NCBI GenBank assembly: GCA_013285465.1
Contig: CP053449.1
Coordinates: 256,870-320,869 of the forward strand
Direction: 5' to 3'
DNA: 64,000 bases
Origin: Pseudomonadota bacterium
GTDB taxonomy: Bacteria; Pseudomonadota; Alphaproteobacteria; Micavibrionales; CSBR16-224
Shown: in pieces, positions 27,364-36,937 of the stretch
Layout of the letters: every line of letters starts with the position of its first letter
How positions within the stretch are numbered: the stretch's first letter is position 1
Notes under the pieces: model-generated
Seen by the model: only the letters and a program-made list of their open reading frames with translations
Told to the model about the DNA's origin: nothing
Databases searched by the model: none
Translations under genes and position numbers: made by a program

Positions 27364-28365
27364 CTATTTCTTGCGGATAAAGCGCCGCAGAGCCTGTTGC
27401 TGTTTCCTGCGGGCATCCTGCTGTATTTTATATTGATAGGCGGAAATGTCTTTTGCGAATTTTTCCTTATTGTCATCCGACAGCAAAGCCGTATCCGCAC
27501 CGGCGGCAATCAGCCGGCGGATACAATGCTCGTGATTGGCTTGCTGTGCCAGCGACAGCGCCGTTTGACCGCTATTGCTTGTGATATCCGTTTTTGCACC
27601 TGCTTCCAGCAATGAGACGACAATGTCTTCGTGCCCGCGATGCGCGGCTTCCATCAAGGCGGTTAAGCCGCGGTTATTTTGTGCGTTTTTGTCGATACCG
27701 TCAAAAAAATCTGCCTCGAAATTTTGAAAATTCCTTCCGCCATGCACGGCGCGGTGCAGGATTGTCTCGTTCTCATTGTTTTTGACATGGATATTTGCGC
27801 CTGCGGCAATCAGCAGCTTTGCGCAATCCGCACGACCGTTCATGACGGCATAGCTTAATGCTGTCTCGCCATTGGCGCGTTTTGCGTTCACATCCGCATC
27901 GGCGGCAATCAGAATACGGAGAATGTCGGTATGGCCGCCGATGGCGGCGGGGATGAGCGGAATACCCTTGTTCGCATCAGCGCCGGCGGCAATGAAGCGT
28001 TCCACATAGGCCGTCATCCCTTTGTCCGCGGCAATTTCAAGGCTTGAATCGCAGCTGGGATCTGCACCGGCCTCCAGCAGCCGATCCAGACATTTTTGAG
28101 CGTCTGCGCTGTGCGGCATATGATATAAGGCAAGGCTGAGGGCGCTGCTGCCGCGCGCTGTCATGTGGTTAAGTTCCGCGCCTTTCTCGACCAGAATATC
28201 CAGAATTTCAAAGTGATTTCTAAAGGCAGCGATAATAACAGGCGTGAATCCGTCTGCGGTTTTTGTATTGATATCGGCATTATTTTCCAGCGCCTGCCGC
28301 AATGCGGCGGTGTCTTGCCTGTCAGCGGCTTTTATCAGAGCCTCATCCCATTCATTGCCGGACAC
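27364..28365 (-). CDS. Ankyrin-repeat protein with basic C-terminal tail
   Basis: 333 residues from a GTG at 28365; no ATG is available before the first repeat. About eight ankyrin units span residues 5-300, for example DGFTPVIIAAFRNHFEILDILVEKGAELN and NGETALSYAVMNGRADCAKLLIAAGANIH. No signal peptide or membrane segment. The C-terminus is QQDARRKQQQALRRFIRKK; a very similar LRxF(I/L) basic tail ends the two small proteins at 49383 and 49820. An adaptor or exported effector role is possible. It is convergent with acr3 at 1 nt. Confidence 0.88.
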   Translation of the reverse strand: MSGNEWDEALIKAADRQDTAALRQALENNADINTKTADGFTPVIIAAFRNHFEILDILVEKGAELNHMTARGSSALSLALYHMPHSADAQKCLDRLLEAGADPSCDSSLEIAADKGMTAYVERFIAAGADANKGIPLIPAAIGGHTDILRILIAADADVNAKRANGETALSYAVMNGRADCAKLLIAAGANIHVKNNENETILHRAVHGGRNFQNFEADFFDGIDKNAQNNRGLTALMEAAHRGHEDIVVSLLEAGAKTDITSNSGQTALSLAQQANHEHCIRRLIAAGADTALLSDDNKEKFAKDISAYQYKIQQDARRKQQQALRRFIRKK

Positions 28366-28475
28366 TTAAAACCTACGTGAAATGCTTATTTTTTAAAACA
28401 GAGGCTGTTGTAATGCAAAGTGCGGCTCCCGTCCAGTTTTTCCGTAAGAAAAATTAAAATGAAGGGGGAGGGGAG

Positions 28476-28551
28476 TGGTGCCCAAGGGCGGATTTGAACC
28501 ACCGACACAAGGATTTTCAATCCTCCGCTCTACCAACTGAGCTACTTGGGC
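28476..28551 (-). tRNA. tRNA-Phe (GAA)
   Basis: 76 nt including an encoded CCA. The acceptor arms gcccaag and cttgggc pair fully; the discriminator is A. The anticodon loop is TTGAAAA, with GAA at the wobble-to-third positions. The D-arm (agctcagttggtagagc) and T-arm (ggttcaaatcc) consensus sequences are both present. Confidence 0.96.
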
Positions 28552-28632
28552 ATATGACGAAATATCGTATAAAAAAAGTTTATACGCATTTTTTTTGGCA
28601 AAGTAAACGCAAAAATACGACAAATTGGGAGT

Positions 28633-29550
28633 TTAAGGCGTATCGTGGTCAAAAATATGTACGCCGTTACCACCGTTTTTAATCACGATCTGCAGTGCTG
28701 TTGCCGCATTTTGCATGGCTTCTTCCAGCAGGGTCTTGCGGTCGTCATAACCGACGACCCCGATACTGATCGTGGATTTGATATCCATTTCCTGATGTTT
28801 AAAGCCGCCTTCGGCAGCCAGTTTGACCAGACGGCGGGTAATCACCTCGGCACCGTCCAGAGGTGTTTCCGGGAACAGAATGGCAAAGGTCGGGCCTGAC
28901 CAGCGGGCCAGAATATCAACATTGCGCAGCGTATTGCTGCAAATTTTCCCAATCCATTGCAGGGCGCGGTCGCCGACATTATAGCCGTGTTCTTCGTTGA
29001 TTTTTTCTAAGGCATCAATATGAATGATGGCGACGGAGAAGGGGCGGCTATAGCGTTTGGAGCGCAGCGCCTCTTTTTCGGCAATAGAGGCAAATTCCTC
29101 CTTGTTCATGACACCGGTCAGCGGATCGGTTGCGGCAATACGCAGCATTTCACGGTCACTGTCGGTTGAAATTTTCTGGTCGCGGACAATGGCGACATAG
29201 CAGGGTTTGCCGGAAACAGGCGGGCGCATAATGGTGATGGTGGCATAAAACTCGCTGCCGTCACTACGCTTGCCGATAATTTTACGGGTGCGTTCCGCCA
29301 TATGTTTGACGCGGATATCGCTATGCGCGAATTCATCGACAAAAACGCCGTGCTGCATATGGAAGCGGTCAGGAATAAAAGCGTTCAGCGGCAGATCAAC
29401 GATTTGTTTCTGCGTGTAACCGAAAATGGATTCCGCCGCATGGTTGGCAAAGATAACGCGCATGGAGTGGTCGAAAACGAGAACGGCATCCTCGTGCAGG
29501 ATCAAAATCTGTTTTGAGATTTCTTCAACGCTGGAACCTAAACCGAACAT
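28633..29550 (-). CDS. PAS-GGDEF protein with degenerate GGDEF site
   Basis: 305 residues, cytoplasmic. The PAS domain spans about residues 10-125 (VFDHSMRVIFANHAAESIFGYT). The GGDEF fold begins with TDPLTGVMNKEEF at 142 and continues to about 300. The active-site loop that should read GG(D/E)EF is SGPTF (218-222), so diguanylate cyclase activity is very unlikely; GTP sensing or partner binding may remain. No EAL domain is fused. It starts at the ATG at 29550. It likely acts as a signalling adaptor rather than as a c-di-GMP producer. Confidence 0.88.
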   Translation of the reverse strand: MFGLGSSVEEISKQILILHEDAVLVFDHSMRVIFANHAAESIFGYTQKQIVDLPLNAFIPDRFHMQHGVFVDEFAHSDIRVKHMAERTRKIIGKRSDGSEFYATITIMRPPVSGKPCYVAIVRDQKISTDSDREMLRIAATDPLTGVMNKEEFASIAEKEALRSKRYSRPFSVAIIHIDALEKINEEHGYNVGDRALQWIGKICSNTLRNVDILARWSGPTFAILFPETPLDGAEVITRRLVKLAAEGGFKHQEMDIKSTISIGVVGYDDRKTLLEEAMQNAATALQIVIKNGGNGVHIFDHDTP

Positions 29551-29668
29551 ATTTTCTTGCCCTCGTTCCGGGTTACCGGAAAAATTATTTTCTTATTATT
29601 CCATCAAGCGGGAATTTATCACTATAATAGCGGTAATCTCAACAAGGTAAATAGAATCTGTGGGCAGA

Positions 29669-30289
29669 ATGAAAAAAAAGAGTGATAAAAAAGCGGAAAA
29701 CAAGGATAAGGCGTTACTGGAACTTCTGCCTGTTTTCGGATTTGACGGCTGGTCTGAAACGGTGTTTCAGCAGTTTCAGGGTGACGGGAAACACGGAGAA
29801 TTTCGTGACGCTCTTGATGCGGCGCTGTATTTTTCGGATTGGGCCGACTGCCGGATGACGGAAAAAATTGCGGCTATGAAGACGTTTAATTCTTTGAAAA
29901 TACGCGAAAAGATATTTACGGGCGTGAAAACGCGGCTGGATGTTTTGCTGCCGCATAAGCAGGCGGTAAAAAATTCCGTACGTTTTATGTCCTCTTCACC
30001 TGTGCGGGGGCGGCATGTGCCGAAAATGCTGTGGCACACGGCTGACCAGATATGGTTTTTGGCAGGGGATACGGCAACGGATTACAATCATTACACGAAA
30101 AGAATGCTGCTATCGGGTGTGCTGGCGACAACGACGGCATTCTGGCTGCGCGACGAATCGGAAAATCACGAAGAGACCGAAGTTTTTCTACAAAAGCGTA
30201 TTGAAAATGTCCTGTCTTTTGGCAAAGCGGTCGGGAAGGTAAAAAAAGCCGGCGCGGCTGTTTTTCACCGTGAAGAGGGCGGTCATTAA
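29669..30289 (+). CDS. COQ9 family protein (ubiquinone biosynthesis)
   Basis: 206 residues from the ATG at 29669; an in-frame GTG at 29660 is the alternative and no clear Shine-Dalgarno decides. The C-terminal signature WHTADQIWFLAGDTATDYNHYTKRM...TTAFW is the COQ9 lipid-binding helix region. COQ9 binds lipids and supports the COQ7 hydroxylation step of ubiquinone synthesis in mitochondria; alphaproteobacteria carry the homologue. A TetR-like N-terminal helical part precedes it, as is normal for the family. It is divergent from the PAS-GGDEF gene. Confidence 0.9.
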   Translation: MKKKSDKKAENKDKALLELLPVFGFDGWSETVFQQFQGDGKHGEFRDALDAALYFSDWADCRMTEKIAAMKTFNSLKIREKIFTGVKTRLDVLLPHKQAVKNSVRFMSSSPVRGRHVPKMLWHTADQIWFLAGDTATDYNHYTKRMLLSGVLATTTAFWLRDESENHEETEVFLQKRIENVLSFGKAVGKVKKAGAAVFHREEGGH

Positions 30290-30370
30290 GTAATCTGCAA
30301 GTTTTTCCGTTTAAAATATAACAAGAAAGACCGTGTTTGGCGGTTCGAAACGGGAGAACGGGCGGTATTG

Positions 30371-31057
30371 ATGTTTTTTGACCCTACTGTTGTTGTGCAG
30401 CCGGATTTTCGGGACTATCTTGCGCCTGTTGCCGCCGTGACATCGTGCAGTGAATTCCGTTCCCATCCGGCGATTAATGTGCTGGTTGATGATGTGCCCG
30501 TCAAATACGATACCTCCAAAAGCTATGCCGAATTGCAGAATTTCAATATTGATACGATCTCGCCTTATGGCGCGAATGTGCAAACGCGCGTGACCGGATT
30601 AACCGACGGGCAAACCTATTTTACCACAGAGGCCAGCGTCAGGTCGCAGACGCATCAGCTTTTCAAGACAAGCTGTCTGTGGTTTGAATCAATTACGGTG
30701 ACGATCAGCACAATTCCGACGGTTTATCTTGCCCGTGAGCAATTGCAGAATAAATGCCGTTACCGCTCGACTTTGGCGCATGAAATGAAACATGTTGAGG
30801 TCAACCGCCGCATGGCGCGCGAATATGCGCCGGAAATTAAAAAAGTCGTGATGAATGAGGTACGCCGCATCGGTGTCGTCGGTCCGGGGCCGGCAAGCCA
30901 GCGGGACAGTATTCAGGCGGATATGCTGAAGGCGGTTAATCAGAAAGTGGCGGTCGTTATTGAAAAAATGAAGCGGGAACAGCGCGCCCGCCAGCAGGCA
31001 ATCGATACAAAACGGGAATATGACCGTTTATCAAAAATGTGCGGCGGAAAATTCTGA
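30371..31057 (+). CDS. Putative zinc metalloprotease-like protein (HExxH)
   Basis: 228 residues from the ATG at 30371; TTG just before it is an alternative and no Shine-Dalgarno is obvious. The motif HEMKH (residues 137-141) sits in STLAHEMKHVEVNRRMAREY, a classic zincin HExxH helix. The preceding part is beta-rich (FNIDTISPYGANVQTRVTGLTDG) and the tail is a long basic helix. It has four Cys (Cys26, 102, 129, 225). No signal peptide is recognised, although the Cys content would suit the periplasm. Family unknown to me. Confidence 0.72.
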   Translation: MFFDPTVVVQPDFRDYLAPVAAVTSCSEFRSHPAINVLVDDVPVKYDTSKSYAELQNFNIDTISPYGANVQTRVTGLTDGQTYFTTEASVRSQTHQLFKTSCLWFESITVTISTIPTVYLAREQLQNKCRYRSTLAHEMKHVEVNRRMAREYAPEIKKVVMNEVRRIGVVGPGPASQRDSIQADMLKAVNQKVAVVIEKMKREQRARQQAIDTKREYDRLSKMCGGKF

Positions 31058-31263
31058 TTTTTCCGGCTTTTACGCTAATCGTTAATTTTTCGTAAATAAA
31101 TCTTGTTTTCCCTAAGACGGCATGCTAGCCTTCTCCTTAAATAACATAAGACTGAAAAAGAATCGGGCTTTTTAAGGGTTTTCCGCTTGTTCCGACATCA
31201 AAACCGGATAGGCTGAAATTTTTAAAAGCTGCGTGACCTGAAAAGAAAGAGGAGGGAAGACCC

Positions 31264-32208
31264 ATGAATATGAAATCATCCTTGGCATTCGAAAACACCG
31301 GTTTGCCTGAAAACGAAACCATCAAAAAAGCCTATGAATTTGGCGTGAAGTCGCATGTTCGCCGCTTTGATGAAGAGCTGAAAATGGCGCATAAAAGCAT
31401 TGATTCCCAGCTGAACCAGCAATTTGACATGATCAAAATGAGCGGTCAGTATAATGAGGAACAGCTCAAGCAGTTGAAAAAACAGCAAAAACAAGTTGCA
31501 AATCAAATTAAAGACCAGATCGAAAACCAGCTGATGGCAACACGCGATGTTGATTTCCTCGCACGCGTTGTCGGCCCCGCAAAAGTTGTTGCGGAAAGCG
31601 ATGCAAGTGCTGAAAACGTTGTCAGCGCCATTCTGGTTCTGGAAACGGTTCGTTCGCCGAAAGATTACGAAGAGATCAAACAAGGTCTTGGCGATAAAAT
31701 CTCCGGCATCGTTGCTGAAATTCTGGATATGGAAGCTTATCCGAGCGAGCAAACGGCAAAAATCTCCGGCATGTCCGATGACAGCAAACGCGCCAATCTG
31801 GCGGTTATGGTCGGCGGTATGCGTTCGCTGGCTGATATGGCCAAACAACTGCCGCCCGAACAGAAACTGATGATGGTCGGCGGTAAAGATGCTGCGAAAA
31901 ACAAAATCGACTTTGCATCCGCCGTACGCGGCATTGACAGCAAACTGGATGATATGTTCGTTGAAGCTTTCAACGATGTCTCCAAAGTCATTGATGTCGG
32001 CGTCCGCGTCGAAGTTGATAAAGACACAAACACGCTGAAAGCGGTTGATGTTGACATCACGCCTCCGGGTATCGGTCCGGGTGCGGGCGGCAACAGCGGC
32101 CCTGGCCTTGGTGGTGATTTCTTCGGAAATGACGACAAAAAAGGCCCGTCTACCCCCCCGAGCAAAGGCTTCGGCGGCGGTAACAAAAAGCTGGGCGGCG
32201 GCTTCTAA
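31264..32208 (+). CDS. Gln/Lys-rich coiled-coil hypothetical protein with Gly/Pro tail
   Basis: 314 residues. The ATG at 31264 is preceded by AGAGGAGGG. Residues about 35-95 form a charged, Gln-rich coiled coil (NEEQLKQLKKQQKQVANQIKD). A helical core follows, and residues 265-314 are a disordered Gly/Pro/Lys tail (PGAGGNSGPGLGG, GFGGGNKKLGGGF). No signal peptide, membrane span or Cys. Codon use is as in the neighbours. It has its own terminator. I do not recognise a family; a structural or secreted substrate protein is possible. Confidence 0.72.
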   Translation: MNMKSSLAFENTGLPENETIKKAYEFGVKSHVRRFDEELKMAHKSIDSQLNQQFDMIKMSGQYNEEQLKQLKKQQKQVANQIKDQIENQLMATRDVDFLARVVGPAKVVAESDASAENVVSAILVLETVRSPKDYEEIKQGLGDKISGIVAEILDMEAYPSEQTAKISGMSDDSKRANLAVMVGGMRSLADMAKQLPPEQKLMMVGGKDAAKNKIDFASAVRGIDSKLDDMFVEAFNDVSKVIDVGVRVEVDKDTNTLKAVDVDITPPGIGPGAGGNSGPGLGGDFFGNDDKKGPSTPPSKGFGGGNKKLGGGF

Positions 32209-32238
32209 GAAGCCCCTTCCGCAATAACCGTATTAAAG

Positions 32239-32265
32239 AAAAGGCCCTGCATTGCAGGGCCTTTT
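32239..32265. terminator. Bidirectional Rho-independent terminator
   Basis: Arms aaaaggccctgc and gcagggcctttt around att. It separates the convergent genes 31264-32208 and 32294-33790 and has T/A tails in both directions. Confidence 0.88.
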
Positions 32266-32293
32266 CTGTTGTGCCGTTTTTTTTTACAAAAGT

Positions 32294-33790
32294 TTAAAAC
32301 AGGCCCTTCTTGCCTTTTTCAAGATCGTCAGGACATTGAATCGTCAGCCCGCGCAGCTCTTCCTCGCCGAGTTCGGGCAGGCGCTGGACGAGGTCGAGGA
32401 AGCGGTTTTGCTCTTCCTCGGCAATGACGTTTTCGCACAACATGCGGAATTTATCGATATAGTTTTCACGTTTAAAGGGACGCGCACCGGCGGGATGGGC
32501 ATTGGCAACGCCGAGTTCGTCGATGATTTTTGTGCCGTCTTTCATTGTGATTTCAACACGGCCGCCAAAGGCTTTTTTCTGCGGATCGGGGTCGTGATAG
32601 CGTTTCGTCCATTCAGGGTCTTCGACTGTGCGGACTTTGTGCCACAGCTTGACCGTGTCTTCACGCTGCGCCCGCTCAGGCGCATAGGAATTGACATGAT
32701 GCCAGCTGCCGTCCTGCAGGGCGACGGCGAAAATATACATGATGCTGTGATCCAGCGTCTCGCGGCTGGCTTTCGGATCCATTTTCTGCGGGTCGCCCGC
32801 GCCCGTGCCGATGACGTAATGGGTGTGGTGGCTGGTATGAATCAGCACATCTTCGACTTTATTAAAATCGTCGATTTTCTCGCCCATCCGTGCGGCCAGA
32901 TCAATCAGTGCCTGGCTTTGATATTCGGCGGAATGTTCTTTGGTATAGGTTTCAAGAATGGCGCGTTTGGACTCGCCTTCATCCGGCAGCGGAACCTGAT
33001 ACAGCGCATCCGGCCCGTCCAGCATCCATGCAATGACGCTGTCCTCGCCTTCATAAATCGGTGACGGCGCGCCCTCGCCGCGCATACAGCGGTCGACGGC
33101 TTCAATCGCCAGTTTACCGGCATGGGCGGGGGCAAAAGCCTTCCAGCTGGAAATCGCGCCTTTGCGTGATTGACGCGTGGTGCAGCTGACATGCAGCGCC
33201 TGCTGGATGGATTGGTAAATCAGTTCGGTATCCAGCTCCATCATCGTGCCGATTCCGGCTGCGGCCGCAGGGCAGAGATGCGCGATATGGTCGATTTTGT
33301 GTTTATGCAGGCAGATGGCCTTTACCAGTGCGACATGCAGCTCATAAGCGGTGGCAAGGCCGCGGATCAGGGATTCACCGCTGCGCAGGGTCTGTTGCGC
33401 AACAGCCAGCAGCGGCGGAATATTATCCGCAGGGTGTGAATAATCGGCGGCAAGAAACGTATCATGGTAATCCAGTTCGCGCACGGCGGTTCCATTCGCC
33501 CAGGCCGCCCATTCGGCACTGACGCCGTGCCCCATCGGCAGACCGAAGACATTGGCGCCGCCCTGACGGGCATGGTCAAGCGCTTGCGCCCGTGCGGTGA
33601 CAACCGGACCGCGGTTCAAAGATGCTGCGGCAACAGAGGCATTATCAATCATACGGTTGATGATCATTTCAGTGACATCGTCATCGACCGCGACGGGGTC
33701 GGCGGCCATTTTGGCCATTTTCCACGCCAGTTGCTCCTGTTTGGCAAGAGTTTCGGCCTCTTTATAAACGCGTACGCTGTGAAGTTGCAT
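32294..33790 (-). CDS. prpD: MmgE/PrpD family protein, 2-methylcitrate dehydratase-like
   Basis: 498 residues from the ATG at 33790, with AAGGA upstream; the 22-codon extension is not supported. PrpD dehydrates 2-methylcitrate to methylaconitate in propionate catabolism. Visible blocks are [35 protein letters not shown] (active-site His/Asp region), [39 protein letters not shown] and [12 protein letters not shown]. No prpB or prpC is adjacent, so assignment to the pathway rests on sequence alone. Length fits PrpD (about 480-500). Confidence 0.87.
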   Translation of the reverse strand: MQLHSVRVYKEAETLAKQEQLAWKMAKMAADPVAVDDDVTEMIINRMIDNASVAAASLNRGPVVTARAQALDHARQGGANVFGLPMGHGVSAEWAAWANGTAVRELDYHDTFLAADYSHPADNIPPLLAVAQQTLRSGESLIRGLATAYELHVALVKAICLHKHKIDHIAHLCPAAAAGIGTMMELDTELIYQSIQQALHVSCTTRQSRKGAISSWKAFAPAHAGKLAIEAVDRCMRGEGAPSPIYEGEDSVIAWMLDGPDALYQVPLPDEGESKRAILETYTKEHSAEYQSQALIDLAARMGEKIDDFNKVEDVLIHTSHHTHYVIGTGAGDPQKMDPKASRETLDHSIMYIFAVALQDGSWHHVNSYAPERAQREDTVKLWHKVRTVEDPEWTKRYHDPDPQKKAFGGRVEITMKDGTKIIDELGVANAHPAGARPFKRENYIDKFRMLCENVIAEEEQNRFLDLVQRLPELGEEELRGLTIQCPDDLEKGKKGLF

Positions 33791-33892
33791 CTGCTTGTTC
33801 CTTCGCTGTTTATTCGTTTTCACGAACACTCTAGCGGCAGGAAAAGCAAAGGACAAGAATTTTAAGAGCGTCCATATGGAACGCCGGGCGCT

Positions 33893-34816
33893 CTAATAGC
33901 GGTTTTTATGACCGTGCGGAGGGGAGAAGATCGGGTTATTGCGCGGTGCGGCCTGCAGGAAATAGTGCAGGTTAAATCCTGTTTCAAGGAAGCTCGCTTC
34001 AAAAATATTCGGCTTATCAGGGCGTTCACCCATGCCGTAAAGGCTTTGCAGAGAAGCCTGCGGCGCGGATTGCGTATTGCCGTAAATGCTTTCGCCCCGT
34101 ATACCGCCATATTCGGAATAATGCCCCATACGCGGCGTACGGTAATGGCTGCGGAAATATTCCCGTATGGCGCGGACATGCGCCGTGCCGTCATAGGCAT
34201 TATTGCCAAGACTGTTCTCGCCGCTGCCGAAAGCGCGGAAAACGCTGCCGTAGCGCGATTGTGTGGCGGCGTTATAAGCATCGGGGTAACCGCTGTCTTT
34301 CATTTCCTGCAGAATTTCCGCAGTCATCGCAATACGCACGGCCATGCGGAAATGGTCATCAACCGTTTGCGGACGCCAGTTGCCGCTTTCGGGATAGCCG
34401 CGCAGATTAAGATCGCCATTGACCAGCTTATCCACCATTAACAACGCCGTTTGTGCAATCTGGTTTTTCTGGATACGTTCGCCCGGAATAAGCGGCATGC
34501 CGCCGCGATCGACCTGCACCGGAACATCATAGCCGGACAGACAGACTTCATCGCCCTGCTCATCCAGAAATGTAGCGGCCATCCGGCTGGAACGCAGGGC
34601 AAACAGTGCCTGTTCCGCCGTTTGTTGCTGTACCATTGTTACGGAATTCTGGGAGGAAAGATTCGTCTGCGGGACACATATATCCTGAAATGTATTTGTT
34701 AAATTCGTATATTGCGAATCGTCAAAATGAATATTCTGCGCATTTGCCGCGCCTGCGCCAAGGGTAAGCGCCGAAACGCCGGCCAGCAATGTGGTACGAA
34801 AAATCTTTCTGAGCAT
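33893..34816 (-). CDS. Secreted hypothetical protein (Sec signal peptide)
   Basis: 307 residues. A typical signal peptide MLRKIFRTTLLAGVSALTLGAGAANA is cut before QN at about residue 26. The mature part has many Asn, Gln, Tyr and Arg and two Cys (ICVPQ, EVCLSGYDVP) that could pair. A central helical region (VDDHFRMAVRIAMTAEILQEMKDSGYPDAYNAA) is followed by a Gly/Tyr/Ser-rich tail ending HGHKNRY. No family recognised. Periplasmic or outer-surface location is expected. Confidence 0.75.
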   Translation of the reverse strand: MLRKIFRTTLLAGVSALTLGAGAANAQNIHFDDSQYTNLTNTFQDICVPQTNLSSQNSVTMVQQQTAEQALFALRSSRMAATFLDEQGDEVCLSGYDVPVQVDRGGMPLIPGERIQKNQIAQTALLMVDKLVNGDLNLRGYPESGNWRPQTVDDHFRMAVRIAMTAEILQEMKDSGYPDAYNAATQSRYGSVFRAFGSGENSLGNNAYDGTAHVRAIREYFRSHYRTPRMGHYSEYGGIRGESIYGNTQSAPQASLQSLYGMGERPDKPNIFEASFLETGFNLHYFLQAAPRNNPIFSPPHGHKNRY

Positions 34817-34965
34817 GGCTGCAGCCCTGTCCCCTGTTACGCCTTAACGATGTTACATAATATCACAAATATCATATAAAGGCAAATAACGGAGCGGTTT
34901 AGCGGGTTTACCGCTGTTTAACAAAGTTTCCGTATAATATAATAAAAAAGGCAGGTAATCCGGTT

Positions 34966-35460
34966 ATGACGACGGGTAAATTCAAGCGCACGGCTTTTCT
35001 GACGCTGTCCATTTTATTCAGCGGCCTTGCCGCCGCGCCTGCGGTGATGGCGGGCGGCGCAAATGATATGGAGGGCGTTTGGGAAAATGAAGAGATCGGC
35101 GTGGTTGAAATCGCTCCCTGCAAAGATAATGACAGCAAATTCTGCGGTTATTTGCAGATGGCGTCGCCGACAGCGATTGAAGAATTTAAGTTACGGGTCG
35201 ATAAAACATCGCGTAGCATTCAGGGGCTGATGGTGATGAGCGATCTGACGCCGAATGCGGAGGAGAGTAAATTTGAGGATGGCCGTTTCCGCAATACCGA
35301 TAATTCACAGGCGCAATCCGCGACACTGACGATAAAACTGGACGGGGAAGCGCTGAATGTGCGTGCCAGTATCGGCTGGTTCGGAGAGGATTTTAAATTC
35401 AACCGCGTGACCGAAGACCGGCAGATTTTCGCTTCGGCCAATATCAGCCCGAAAATGTAG
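34966..35460 (+). CDS. DUF2147-like exported protein
   Basis: 164 residues with an N-terminal signal peptide (cleavage near AVMA-GG). The mature start GVWENEEIGVVEIAPCKDNDSKFCGYL follows the DUF2147 pattern (GxW...I.I.PC...LCG), with two Cys likely forming a disulfide. The fold is a small beta-barrel of unknown function found in proteobacterial periplasms. It ends immediately next to the convergent rnhA stop codon. A TTTA-N7-TTAAC sequence, one mismatch from a CtrA box, lies upstream near 34917. Confidence 0.8.
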   Translation: MTTGKFKRTAFLTLSILFSGLAAAPAVMAGGANDMEGVWENEEIGVVEIAPCKDNDSKFCGYLQMASPTAIEEFKLRVDKTSRSIQGLMVMSDLTPNAEESKFEDGRFRNTDNSQAQSATLTIKLDGEALNVRASIGWFGEDFKFNRVTEDRQIFASANISPKM

Positions 35461-35913
35461 TTATTCCTCTTCACCCGGAAAAGGATAGGGGATGGCATCA
35501 CGCGCCAGCTGGTCGGCGCGTTCGTTTTCGGGATGACCGCTATGCCCTTTGACCCAGATCCATTTTACGCTGTGATGGCGGGCCATTTCCTCATCCATGG
35601 TTTTCCACAGGCCTGAATTTTTCAGCGGTTTGCGACCGGCTGTCTTCCAGTCGCGTTTTTTCCAGCCCTGCAGCCATTTTGTTGCGCCGTCGATCACATA
35701 TTGGCTGTCACTGTGGATGGTGACATCGCAAGGAGAGGTTAAAGCCTTCAATCCCTCGATGACGGCTGTCATTTCCATGCGGTTATTGGTGGTATCTTTT
35801 GTGCCGCCGGAGAGCTCTTTTTCATGCCCGTTATAACGCAGAATCGTGCCCCAGCCGCCGGGGCCGGGATTACCGCTGCAGGCACCATCGGTGAAAATAT
35901 CGACTTTTTTCAC
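35461..35913 (-). CDS. rnhA: Ribonuclease HI
   Basis: 150 residues. It cleaves the RNA strand of RNA-DNA hybrids. The four catalytic acids are visible: Asp9 ([11 protein letters not shown]), Glu47 (NNRMEMTA), Asp69 (HSDSQYV) and Asp134 (ERADQLA), with the VKGHSGH loop. Its ATG overlaps the thrB stop by 4 bp. thrB-rnhA is a common alphaproteobacterial pair. Confidence 0.97.
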   Translation of the reverse strand: MKKVDIFTDGACSGNPGPGGWGTILRYNGHEKELSGGTKDTTNNRMEMTAVIEGLKALTSPCDVTIHSDSQYVIDGATKWLQGWKKRDWKTAGRKPLKNSGLWKTMDEEMARHHSVKWIWVKGHSGHPENERADQLARDAIPYPFPGEEE

Positions 35914-36875
35914 GCGGCCCCCGTTTCGCAGCGGATATCATGTTCAAGATGATAGTCCAGCTTTTGTAGATATTCGTTCGGATCATGCGGTGTGACCAGC
36001 GCTTCCTGCGGGCGGTTGAACCGTTCGGCAAGGCGGCTCATTAAAAAGCGCAGTGCTGCGCCCTGATGCAGGATTTGCAGGGATTTCTTATCCGCGTCCG
36101 TCAGCGGCAACACAGCCTGATAGGCGTTCAGCAAAGCGGTGTATTTTTCCGTATTGAAGGTTTTTTCATCATCAAAACACCATGCATTGACGCAGATGGC
36201 GAGGTCATAAGCCAGAAAATCCTCTCCCGCCAGATAGAAATCGATGATGCCTGTCAGACGTTCCCCCTGAAAAAGCGTATTATCAGGGAACAGATCGGCA
36301 TGAATATGTCCCGTCGGAAGATTTTCCGGCCATTTTTTTTGTAAACGCTCGATGACGGGCAACAGTTTTTTTGACAGACCGGGCGCAAATCTGTCGGCAT
36401 AGGAAAGATAATCGTCCTTGCGTTGCAGCAGGCGGGGCAGAGACCACGGATTCGGGCGCTTCAATGCAAAATTCTGTCCGGCTTTGTGCATGCGGGCAAG
36501 GCAGTCCCCCAAGGCGGCGCAATGAGCAGGAGTAATCGGCGCGGGGGCGCTGCCCTCCAGAAAGCTGAGAAGCAGGGCGGGTTTTCCGGATAAAACGCCG
36601 ATTTTTCCGCCGTCTTTATCATTCAGGATGCGCGGGCAGGGAAGGCTTGCGATATTCAGTCTGTCCATCAATGCGGTGATGTAAGGCAGTGCCTCGCGCC
36701 CCGGAGAGAAATCTTCAATCAGGGTCAGGATATAGCGTCCGGAGTCCGTTTCCAGTAAATAATTGCTGTTGTTAATGCCTGCCGCGACAGGTTCATAGCT
36801 TTTTAACGCACCCGTCTTGTAATGCGTCAGAAAGCTTTCCAGTGCGGAACGTCCGATATTTGTGTAAACAGCCAT
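35910..36875 (-). CDS. thrB: Homoserine kinase (type II, choline-kinase fold)
   Basis: 321 residues. It phosphorylates homoserine in threonine synthesis. The fold is aminoglycoside phosphotransferase-like: [11 protein letters not shown] (glycine loop), the catalytic loop [13 protein letters not shown] and the metal-binding [24 protein letters not shown]. Overlaps rnhA by 4 bp. In many relatives ispH lies directly upstream; here about 2.5 kb of accessory sequence separates the two. Confidence 0.95.
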   Translation of the reverse strand: MAVYTNIGRSALESFLTHYKTGALKSYEPVAAGINNSNYLLETDSGRYILTLIEDFSPGREALPYITALMDRLNIASLPCPRILNDKDGGKIGVLSGKPALLLSFLEGSAPAPITPAHCAALGDCLARMHKAGQNFALKRPNPWSLPRLLQRKDDYLSYADRFAPGLSKKLLPVIERLQKKWPENLPTGHIHADLFPDNTLFQGERLTGIIDFYLAGEDFLAYDLAICVNAWCFDDEKTFNTEKYTALLNAYQAVLPLTDADKKSLQILHQGAALRFLMSRLAERFNRPQEALVTPHDPNEYLQKLDYHLEHDIRCETGAA

Positions 36876-36937
36876 GAGGCCGATTTTAAGAGATAATCAC
36901 CGTCTGTGACAATGTTTTACTGAAGGTAATGCTTATT

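Noticed and set aside
28393-28623. 76-codon minus-strand ORF
   Set aside because: It crosses the tRNA-Phe gene; its reading is tRNA sequence.
32252-33064. 270-codon plus-strand ORF
   Set aside because: Antisense to prpD and begins inside the terminator hairpin.
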